Shown here: positions 17,599 through 24,719 of the stretch, in pieces | Layout: every line of letters begins with the position of its first letter | Numbering within the stretch: the stretch's first letter is position 1 | Origin: an uncultured Polaribacter sp. | GTDB lineage: Bacteria > Bacteroidota > Bacteroidia > Flavobacteriales > Flavobacteriaceae | Length of the DNA stretch: 59,784 nt | NCBI RefSeq assembly: GCF_947501385.1 | Contig: NZ_CANMVP010000030.1 | Span: 1 to 59,784, forward strand | Direction of reading: 5' to 3' | Made by a program: the position numbers and the translations under genes | The notes under the pieces: generated by a model | What the model saw: the letters and a program-made list of their open reading frames with translations, nothing else | What the model was told of the DNA's origin: nothing | Databases searched by the model: none

Positions 17599-18780
17599 AT
17601 GAAAAATCTACTACAGCAGTTATTTGTTGGCATCATATTGATCTTTCTAATTGTGGCTTGTAAAAAGACAGAAAATCATTCAGAACGATTTATAGTAACC
17701 GGATTTATAGAAGGGTTAGAAGGTAATTTATATTATACAAATCCTTATAAAAAATATAGTCCCACTCATCCTTTTGATTCAATTATTGTAAAAAATGGAG
17801 AATTCATTTTTTCAGATACAATTTCTGAATTAACCTTAATAAAGGCTTACACTAAATTTTCTGAAGAAAATAAACTTTATAAAAAGCCAAATATAAAGAA
17901 TGGAATTTACCCAGTTCCCTCTATGTATCTCATGTTCTTTGCTTTTCCTAATGCAGAAATTGATATAAGTGGTGTCGCATCAGATTTTATGGATGCCTAC
18001 CCCAGTGGTGATGAATATAATAATAGCCTAGCGGAAATAAACAAATTCGCATTTCCTAGTTTTAACAAGAGCGTTAATTTACTTGTTAAATCTACCTTTG
18101 AAAAGGATACAATAAAATCAGAAATTTTAAAAAAGCAATCTCAAGAAATTAGTGAGACTGGAAGACTAGCAAGAATTGATCATATTAGAGAACACCAAAA
18201 CTCTCTAGGGGCCTTATGGTATCTCAATAATATGGTACTACAAAGTGACATTAGTGATAGTCTGGCGCTTGCAATTTTTAATAATGTATCACCTAATCTC
18301 CACCATTTCGAGATTTACAGGACATTGGAGGAATACTTTGATAATATCAAAGTTTTAAAGGAGGGTAATCCAGTTCCTAAAATTAAAACCAAGTCAACTC
18401 TTAATGGGGAGGAATTTAATTTAACCAGTCTAAAAGGAAAATATGTGCTCATAGACTTTTGGGGAATTTGGTGTCGACCCTGTGTTGAGGAGATGCCTAA
18501 AGTAAAATTATTTCAAAAAAGATATAAGGATAAATTTGCAGTGTTAGGTATTAATTCAGGAGATTCAAGAGAAAAAATACAGACTTTTATTGATGAAAAT
18601 AAATATGAATGGCAACATATTTTAAATCAAACAGACGACACAACAAATGATTTTTTGAAAAAGTTTAATGTTAAGGGCTTTCCAACAAAATATATAATTG
18701 ATCCTGAAGGAAAAATAGTTAAAAGTTTTTTAGGCGGTGGCGATGAAGCTTTTACTTTATTAGAAAAACTATTGAATTAA
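17599..18780 (+). CDS. TlpA-like thioredoxin-fold lipoprotein (393 aa)
   Basis: A lipoprotein with a signal peptide ending in IVAC (Cys21), then KKTENHS, a basic start that is less like a surface-export signal than those of its neighbours. An N-terminal beta-rich DUF4369-like part (about 30-130) and a helical linker precede a thioredoxin domain with the unusual active site WGIWCRPC near residue 291. The fold continues with FPTKYIIDPEGK. It probably keeps a partner thiol reduced in the periplasm. It lies 51 bases after susD2 and 23 before the next TlpA-like gene, so it belongs to the cluster 2 operon. Confidence 0.9.
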   Translation: MKNLLQQLFVGIILIFLIVACKKTENHSERFIVTGFIEGLEGNLYYTNPYKKYSPTHPFDSIIVKNGEFIFSDTISELTLIKAYTKFSEENKLYKKPNIKNGIYPVPSMYLMFFAFPNAEIDISGVASDFMDAYPSGDEYNNSLAEINKFAFPSFNKSVNLLVKSTFEKDTIKSEILKKQSQEISETGRLARIDHIREHQNSLGALWYLNNMVLQSDISDSLALAIFNNVSPNLHHFEIYRTLEEYFDNIKVLKEGNPVPKIKTKSTLNGEEFNLTSLKGKYVLIDFWGIWCRPCVEEMPKVKLFQKRYKDKFAVLGINSGDSREKIQTFIDENKYEWQHILNQTDDTTNDFLKKFNVKGFPTKYIIDPEGKIVKSFLGGGDEAFTLLEKLLN

Positions 18781-18803
18781 TCTCCCTTAAAAAATAAAGG
18801 ATT

Positions 18804-20015
18804 ATGAATGAAGCTTTTAAATCATGTTTATTAATATCGATTGGACTGCTCGGTTTATTTAATATAAGCTGTAAAGATGATGTTTCTCCAGAGGGTTATA
18901 CAATCAAAGGAAAAGTAAGAGGGATTCATAAAGGATGGGTTCATATAATACAACCGAGCGTAGTAGATAGAAATAGTAAAGGTAAGGTTATTGACAGTGC
19001 CGAAATTTTAAATGGTGCTTTTTTAATGAAAGGCAAAGTTGATAACATAGATAGGGTTAGCATGACTATTGGAGAAAATTATTTTAGTTCATCAGGTTTC
19101 TTTATAGAAAACAGCCCAATAAATCTTGATATTGATTTAGAAAAAGCAAATGAATATGGGAGGTTCGATTATGAAATTTCTGGTTCTAAAACACATGATC
19201 TATATCTTGAACAAGTAAAATATGAAAGAGCGATAATGACACAAGAAAAATATAGGCCATTAATAGCGCTTAGGGAAGATATGGTAAAAGCTTATAAATC
19301 TAATGATGAAGTATTAATTGAAAAATTTTCTAAAAAAGCAAAAGCATTAGAAAAATTGAGTGAGGAACGTCAAGAAGACTATCAAACTACAATTATAGAT
19401 TTCATAAAAAAGCATCCATCTTCACCTGTCTCTCCATATATCTTAGGCTTTCAGTTTAATGAAGGACGAATGACTAAGGAAAGAATGAAGAAAACTTACA
19501 GGCGCTTTGAAGGCGAAGCAAAAAAAACCGCAATGTATCAGTATTTTAAAAAAGTATATACAGAAATTTTTGAGACTTTGCGTGAAGGAGCAGTGTCTCC
19601 AGATTTCACTTTAACTTCTTTGAATGGAGAAGAGATTACATTGTCTCAGGTAAAGGGGAAATATCTTTTAATAGATTTTTGGGCAAGTTGGTGTAAACCA
19701 TGTAGGTCATCTTTTCCTCATTTAAAAGAACTATATGGTAAGTACAAGAACAAAGGGTTTGAAATTATAGCGATTGGCACAAATGATGAAAAAGCCAAAT
19801 GGGAAAATGCCATTGAGGAAGACAATACGCCATGGATTCACTTATTTGATGAACCAAAAATTAAAAAACTAAATGAATATGGAGAAGTAGCTAAGCTTTA
19901 TGGAGTACCATTTTTACCTACAACATTTTTATTAGATAAGAATAGGATAATATTAGGAAGACAATTAAGAGATAATGATTTAGATAATAAATTAAAGGAA
20001 ATCTTCGGTTATTAA
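18804..20015 (+). CDS. TlpA-like thioredoxin-fold lipoprotein (403 aa)
   Basis: A lipoprotein whose signal peptide ends in NISC (Cys23). The next residues KDD match the Lys-acidic-acidic surface-export signal described for Capnocytophaga and other Flavobacteriaceae, so this thioredoxin-like protein may face outward. A DUF4369-like beta domain (about 28-125) and a charged helical region (about 140-250) precede a thioredoxin domain with WASWCKPC near residue 296 and VPFLPTTFLLDK. It sits 23 bases after its paralogue and 13 before the next gene. Low similarity to that paralogue outside the fold suggests different partners. Confidence 0.9.
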   Translation: MNEAFKSCLLISIGLLGLFNISCKDDVSPEGYTIKGKVRGIHKGWVHIIQPSVVDRNSKGKVIDSAEILNGAFLMKGKVDNIDRVSMTIGENYFSSSGFFIENSPINLDIDLEKANEYGRFDYEISGSKTHDLYLEQVKYERAIMTQEKYRPLIALREDMVKAYKSNDEVLIEKFSKKAKALEKLSEERQEDYQTTIIDFIKKHPSSPVSPYILGFQFNEGRMTKERMKKTYRRFEGEAKKTAMYQYFKKVYTEIFETLREGAVSPDFTLTSLNGEEITLSQVKGKYLLIDFWASWCKPCRSSFPHLKELYGKYKNKGFEIIAIGTNDEKAKWENAIEEDNTPWIHLFDEPKIKKLNEYGEVAKLYGVPFLPTTFLLDKNRIILGRQLRDNDLDNKLKEIFGY

Positions 20016-20028
20016 AATTATAGAAAAC

Positions 20029-21603
20029 ATGAAAAGCACAAATAAAAATAAATTATTATTCAGTATTATAGCTGCCATTGGTATGTTTATGCTGGGTTAT
20101 GGACAAGAAAAATTGGACATAAAAGTACTCTACGTTGGTTATAGTCCTGAAATATCTATGCCAGAAAATTTAGAATCCATTCGTGTTACTGGTGGGATGA
20201 CGCCAGAGCGGTTCAAAAAAGAATACGGAAAGCGAATGCCAGCATTCAAAGAACTACTAAACACCTATTTTACAATTGTAAAAACAGTTGATGCAAGAGA
20301 TTATAAAGAGGAAATGTCATTGGGATATCTCACTATTTTCGACCAAGTTCCTAAACAAATAAGAGAACGTGTAGTTTATAATGATCCAGAGACAGGAGAA
20401 TTTATTGGTATGGAGCCTGCAAAATACGTCAGTGATAATTTTAGTAGTCCTGCGATTTTTATTGGTCATACAGCCCCTGTTATTGGTAGTGGTTTAGGTT
20501 CTAAGCTAGATTGGTATTGTTTGTGCTTAGATAGGTATGCGCATCATATTAAAACTGAGCACGATATTTTTAATGGCCCTTTTAAAACGGATATTACTTT
20601 AATTGAAAGACCAACGCCAAAAGGTGTTTTAGAAGCTTTTGATGGATTTGACGTACCTAAAGAAATACCGATGTGGGAAGTAGATAAAGAAGGGTATGAA
20701 GATGGTAAAGGGTTTCGAGTCGGTTTGGTATCGCGTGGCTGGGGTTTTGAAGATTCCCCAAATGCTGAAATTATTTCAAGTGGTGTGTGCACTAAACAAA
20801 AAACAGCTGTTGCCTTAGGCAGACATGGCAATTTCTTTTTATGGGGGTTCGCCGGATCTCCTGAGTATATGACCGAGGAAGCTAAAAAAGTATTTGCTAA
20901 CGTAATTGTTTATACCAATAAGCACGCTAACGATAAGATGATAGCTAAGAAATACAATGAACGAATAGCGACCAAAGTATATATAGATGAACTATTATTT
21001 TATACAACGAAGCCTTCATATTTAAGTTATGTTGAATTTTATAAGAAAGTGAATGAAAAAAATGCAAAACTAAAAGAAGCAGCAATACAAAAACAAAAAG
21101 CTGGAGAAGAATTGACGAAAATGGACAAAGTGATCATTAACGCTAAACCTGAACCTATTGCCTCAAGAGAAGGTTATCTTAAAGAATCCATAGGAAGAAA
21201 CTCTTGGTCAAAAATAACAGGTTTAGATACTTTAGCTATTAGAGAATATCTTAAAGAAAATAGAGATTATTTCTATTCAGAACCCAGCGGATTTTATGAT
21301 TTAAAAGTGGATAAGGATGTCAAGAGTTTAGGTATTGCTAATACCAATATAAAAGTGCTAGATAAAGCAATAGGCATGTTAGAGCGAAAGCAGGATGTGG
21401 ATAAAGCCTATAGAATATTAATGCGATACACATTAGAAAGTTTTAAGTCTCCAAAAGACTGGAGAACTTGGTTTAACAAGTACAAAGACGATATGTTCTT
21501 TACAGAATCGGGAGGCTATGTATGGATGATAAATAGCCTTGATGCCAATCCAAAAACAAAACCAAGAAGCGAAAAAGAAATTTCAGAATTAAAGTATTTA
21601 TAA
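20029..21603 (+). CDS. Secreted protein, possible amidotransferase-like (ThuA-type) part, function unknown
   Basis: A 524-residue exported protein with a signal peptide ending near LGYGQ. The mature part begins KLDIKVLYVGYSPE. A central segment (about 140-300) contains GHTAPVIGSGLGSKLDWYC and later AVALGRHGNFFLWGFAG followed by a helix with VFANVIVYTNK. This ending resembles the closing strand and helix of ThuA/GATase1-like folds. I see no clear Cys-His-Glu triad, so enzymatic activity is uncertain. The C-terminal 200 residues are helical and charged and I do not recognise them. It lies tightly between TlpA-like and DsbD-domain genes, which argues for an envelope role tied to cluster 2. It is the least understood gene of the operon. 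Confidence 0.6.
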   Translation: MKSTNKNKLLFSIIAAIGMFMLGYGQEKLDIKVLYVGYSPEISMPENLESIRVTGGMTPERFKKEYGKRMPAFKELLNTYFTIVKTVDARDYKEEMSLGYLTIFDQVPKQIRERVVYNDPETGEFIGMEPAKYVSDNFSSPAIFIGHTAPVIGSGLGSKLDWYCLCLDRYAHHIKTEHDIFNGPFKTDITLIERPTPKGVLEAFDGFDVPKEIPMWEVDKEGYEDGKGFRVGLVSRGWGFEDSPNAEIISSGVCTKQKTAVALGRHGNFFLWGFAGSPEYMTEEAKKVFANVIVYTNKHANDKMIAKKYNERIATKVYIDELLFYTTKPSYLSYVEFYKKVNEKNAKLKEAAIQKQKAGEELTKMDKVIINAKPEPIASREGYLKESIGRNSWSKITGLDTLAIREYLKENRDYFYSEPSGFYDLKVDKDVKSLGIANTNIKVLDKAIGMLERKQDVDKAYRILMRYTLESFKSPKDWRTWFNKYKDDMFFTESGGYVWMINSLDANPKTKPRSEKEISELKYL

Positions 21604-21607
21604 TCAT

Positions 21608-22123
21608 ATGATTCCTAATAAAATGATCCTTTTCATATGCTGTTTTGTTGCTCAGTTAGGTTGGGCACAAACTGAAAAAGTTTCTTCTGCATTAAAAGAG
21701 AAAGCAGAAAATGCTGGTATGGAAATAGTTAATAAAGAAACAAATCCAATGGATCCAGTTTCCGTGGGTGCAACACTTGTTTGGTCTGAAGATAAAACGC
21801 AAATAGCAATTGTTCTGAAAGCCAGTATAGCATTCAATTGGCATATTTATGCCTACGTATCAGATACACAGCCTTATATTTCAACAAAGCTAAAGTTAGA
21901 TCTGCCCGAAGGCATTTCCCCAATAGGTGAGTGGAAACTGCCTTATAGCGAACCTTATGATGATGGTGTTTATGTTTATTATGGAGAACCCGTATTTATT
22001 CAGTATTGCGCCATAAATAGTGCTGTTAAAAATTCTAAAATAAGCTGTGGCTTATATTATCAAACGTGTGACCGTTATAAATGTTTTCCACCCGAAACTA
22101 AAACCAAAGAATTGGAAATTTAA
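21608..22123 (+). CDS. Free-standing DsbD N-terminal-like (nDsbD) domain protein
   Basis: A 171-residue exported protein with a signal peptide ending near GWAQ. The mature part matches the periplasmic alpha domain of DsbD, an immunoglobulin-like fold: FNWHIYAYV, then GEP and a C-terminal segment with CGLYYQTCDRYKCFPPE. The TC and KCFPP cysteines correspond to the redox pair of nDsbD, and a further Cys precedes them. In E. coli this domain receives electrons from the membrane domain and passes them to periplasmic thioredoxins. Here no membrane domain follows. It starts 4 bases after the preceding gene, so it may be a dedicated electron shuttle for the TlpA-like proteins around it, fed by DsbD at 24720. 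Confidence 0.85.
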   Translation: MIPNKMILFICCFVAQLGWAQTEKVSSALKEKAENAGMEIVNKETNPMDPVSVGATLVWSEDKTQIAIVLKASIAFNWHIYAYVSDTQPYISTKLKLDLPEGISPIGEWKLPYSEPYDDGVYVYYGEPVFIQYCAINSAVKNSKISCGLYYQTCDRYKCFPPETKTKELEI

Positions 22124-22139
22124 AACATTGAATAGGAAT

Positions 22140-23510
22140 ATGAAAAATATTGTTTTTACAGTAGTACTACTAATACTAATTTTTAGTTGTACTGAAAAAG
22201 TAACAAAAGAAAATAAAACAGTCACTTTAACAGGAACCATTGCCAATTACGATCAGGATACGCTTTATATGAATAATATATCTTCAAAATTCATGCTGTT
22301 TAAAGAAGACATACAGGGGATACCTTTAGAGGGAAGAAATAATTTCAATTATAAGTTTGAACTTGAGAAACCCACATACTTCCAAATAGGAAGAACTTTT
22401 TTATACCTATCTCCTGGTGATAGTTTAGTAGCCAATCTAGATACAAAGAGTAGAAGTTTAGCAAAATTTGAAGGTCGAGGTGCTGAGGCAAATAACTATT
22501 TAACGAATGTGCCTTACCCAAAGGGTGGTTCTTATTGGGGCGATAGAGAAATAGCTTTAAAAATTGAAACTTATCAAGAAATTCCAGAGGCATTCAAAAA
22601 ATCTGTTGACCATCGACTCGAAGAACTTAATAAGTTAAATTCTGTATCTGATGAATTTAAAATGTTAGAGAAAGCACGTACCAAATTCGACTATGTTAAT
22701 TCTATGAATAATTTGTTTTATCTATACTATGCTAAAGTTAGAAAAGGTGAAATGAAACAGGAAACAATGGATACAAAAATAGAAGAAGCAAGTAACTATC
22801 TAATTCCATATAAGCAAAGTTTGTTAGATGATTTTAATAAAAAAGAATACCTACAATTAGAGGTTTTTCAATCTGTTTTATATTCGTTAAGTGATGATGA
22901 TTTTACAAGTAAACATCAACTAGTTGAATTAGATGCTACTTTAAAAGAATACGTTAGAACTAGAGATTTATTAAATGAATTAAAGTTTAATGGTTATTCG
23001 AATGAGATAGGAGATAAATTGAAAATAGCGTCTCAAAATATAACAACTAAAAATTACGCAACCGTTTTACAAGACGTTCAAAAAGAATACGAAACAATCA
23101 CAAAAGGAAACCCTGCTTCAGATCTTATTTTTACAACACTTAAGAATGGTAATGTTGCATTAAGTGATTACAAAGGCAAAGTAATTGTATTAGATCTATG
23201 GGCAACTTGGTGCGGGCCCTGCATGAAAGAAAAGCCATTTTTTGAGGCTCTCGAAAAAAAATATCACGGGAATGAAAATATTGAATTCATATCGCTTTCA
23301 ATTGATACAGAAAAAGTTTGGCGTGAGTACTTTGAAGAAAATGACATAGTTGGTAATCAATTACAAATAAATAGGAGTCAGTTGACTAATTATAAAGTGG
23401 CCGGAATACCACGCTTTTTTGTAATTGACAAAAACTTTAAAATAGTTGATGTCTTTGCTCCGTTACCTTCGTCTGGAGATTTGGAAAAGTTAATGAATCA
23501 ATACATTTAA
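22140..23510 (+). CDS. TlpA-like thioredoxin-fold lipoprotein (456 aa)
   Basis: I place the start at the ATG at 22140 because it opens a clean lipoprotein signal peptide ending in IFSC (Cys17). The longer frame from 22047 would overlap the previous gene and give a charged, non-secretory N-terminus. A DUF4369-like region (about 25-125) is followed by a helical middle and a thioredoxin domain with WATWCGPC near residue 357 and AGIPRFFVIDK. The overall plan matches the 8373 protein, so the two are likely paralogues at the ends of clusters 1 and 2. It is probably the last gene of the cluster 2 operon. Confidence 0.9.
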   Translation: MKNIVFTVVLLILIFSCTEKVTKENKTVTLTGTIANYDQDTLYMNNISSKFMLFKEDIQGIPLEGRNNFNYKFELEKPTYFQIGRTFLYLSPGDSLVANLDTKSRSLAKFEGRGAEANNYLTNVPYPKGGSYWGDREIALKIETYQEIPEAFKKSVDHRLEELNKLNSVSDEFKMLEKARTKFDYVNSMNNLFYLYYAKVRKGEMKQETMDTKIEEASNYLIPYKQSLLDDFNKKEYLQLEVFQSVLYSLSDDDFTSKHQLVELDATLKEYVRTRDLLNELKFNGYSNEIGDKLKIASQNITTKNYATVLQDVQKEYETITKGNPASDLIFTTLKNGNVALSDYKGKVIVLDLWATWCGPCMKEKPFFEALEKKYHGNENIEFISLSIDTEKVWREYFEENDIVGNQLQINRSQLTNYKVAGIPRFFVIDKNFKIVDVFAPLPSSGDLEKLMNQYI

Positions 23511-23598
23511 ATAGAACACATGATTAAAAATTACAATTACATTCTATTCTATTCTATTATGAACCTTACTTACATTCCCTGTAAATGCAGAGTCCACT

Positions 23599-23778
23599 AT
23601 GAAGAAATTTCCAGTAAAACTAATAGATTTATTGAATAGCGCTCTTTTTGGAATAGTTATTATTGAAAACTTATAAGATTATGATAGAGCCTTCAAGAAA
23701 GCCTCTTTAGATAAAGAACAAATGAAGAAGACAGATAGTGTTATAGACCCAAATTTGTTTGGGTTGGTAGTAACATAG
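23599..23778 (+). pseudogene. Possible gene remnant with one in-frame stop
   Basis: Sixty codons in one frame are interrupted by a single TAA after residue 25. The part after the stop reads DYDRAFKKASLDKEQMKKT, which has the look of the segment just before the active site in DsbD-type thioredoxin domains, but the CxxC part is missing. It lies between a TlpA-like gene and dsbD, so a decayed thioredoxin-like gene is plausible. The evidence is weak, and chance similarity cannot be ruled out. Confidence 0.25.
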
Positions 23779-24024
23779 TAAACACAACAGCAACCAGACC
23801 TTCAGGTGAAAGTATTTTATTTTGAGCAATTAAAAATATAGTGGTAATCCGCTGTATATTTTTAACGCACAACGAATAACTTTAACATTTTTTTATATTT
23901 TAAAAGTAAGGGAATAATACGCTAAAAGCGTCTTATATATGAGGATGCTCTAAGAGAACTTTGTTTTTGTTGTATATTATTTGAATTAGTTAACATTAAA
24001 AACAAAATAGATTCCTCCTTTTAA

Positions 24025-24062
24025 AGACACAGCGTTTATTTGCGCTGTGTCTTTTGTTTTTC
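24025..24062 (+). terminator. Intrinsic terminator downstream of cluster 2
   Basis: AGACACAGCG pairs with CGCTGTGTCT (ten perfect pairs, 8-base loop), followed by TTTGTTTTT. It would end transcripts coming from cluster 2 and isolate the dsbD pair, which has its own promoter candidate. Confidence 0.85.
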
Positions 24063-24156
24063 AACTCCCTTTTATAACATCATTTTAGGCAAATCTTTTT
24101 ACAAGCCCGTTTTCGTTTCAATAAAATGTTAATAAAAGAAGAAAACGCATTTGTGT

Positions 24157-24186
24157 GTAGGGGTTTTTAGTTTTTAATACGTCTTA
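24157..24186 (+). promoter_or_regulatory. Candidate ECF-type promoter upstream of the dsbD pair
   Basis: GTAGG at 24157-24161 is followed 18 bases later by CGTCTTA at 24180, 40 bases before the ATG at 24220. The arrangement matches the candidates before fecR1 and fecR2. If real, the same sigma factor would switch on the receptor regulators and the envelope reductant supply. Confidence 0.45.
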
Positions 24187-24219
24187 TACATAGAAGCCAC
24201 CTAAAAATAAAAACAGAAC

Positions 24220-24717
24220 ATGAACCTAGAATTCAATAGAAGCCTACAAACACTAACTGTCCTAGTGATGCTATGTGGGTTTTGTTTTAAAACAAATGCC
24301 CAAATTCTTACTCCTGCAAAATGGCGTATAGAAATGCCTAAAAAAACAGTAAGAGTAGGCGATAATGTCACCATATTTTTCAAGGTTATCTTGACAGATA
24401 GCTGGTATATTTATTCTAGTGATCAAGATCCCGATTTGGGCCCCATCCCAACTTCTTTTGAATTCGAAGAAGATGGGAGTTACCGAGTTATAGGAAAACC
24501 AATTCCAATAAAAATGAAAGAGAAATATGACGATGTTTGGGAGGGTACTGTGCGCGTTATTTCAACATCAGGGGGTGGCTTTAAAATAAAAATTAAAGTA
24601 TTACAGTCTAACCCAACAGTGGTAGGGAATATTATCTACACCACTTGTTCTATGAAAACGGGGCAATGTATTTTTCCAGAAGAAGACTTCGAATTTGATA
24701 TCAAAACAGCCAATTAA
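24220..24717 (+). CDS. DsbD N-terminal (alpha) domain as a separate protein
   Basis: A 165-residue exported protein with a signal peptide ending near TNAQ. It has the immunoglobulin-like nDsbD fold with DSWYIYSSDQDPDLGP and the C-terminal redox region IYTTCSMKTGQCIFPEEDF, whose two cysteines should be the exchange pair. It begins a two-gene unit with the membrane part of DsbD, 2 bases apart. In most bacteria both are one polypeptide of about 550-690 residues, so here the transporter is split. A second free alpha domain lies at 21608, giving two candidate partners for one membrane domain. Confidence 0.9.
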   Translation: MNLEFNRSLQTLTVLVMLCGFCFKTNAQILTPAKWRIEMPKKTVRVGDNVTIFFKVILTDSWYIYSSDQDPDLGPIPTSFEFEEDGSYRVIGKPIPIKMKEKYDDVWEGTVRVISTSGGGFKIKIKVLQSNPTVVGNIIYTTCSMKTGQCIFPEEDFEFDIKTAN

Positions 24718-24719
24718 GT

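Larger units (their letters stand above)
23511..24219. other. 709-bp intergenic region: gene remnant, terminator, promoter
   Basis: Besides the remnant (23599-23778), terminator (24025-24062) and promoter candidate (24157-24186) listed separately, the region has a short ATTCT tandem near 23541-23559 and AT-rich filler. Near 23920-23945 it holds CGCTAAAAGCG followed by TCTTATATATG, which echoes the CGTCTTATACATAG of the dsbD promoter candidate. Confidence 0.6.

Noticed and set aside
22047..22139. Upstream extension of the TlpA-like gene at 22140
   Set aside because: It would overlap the preceding gene and bury the lipoprotein signal peptide, so the ATG at 22140 is preferred.
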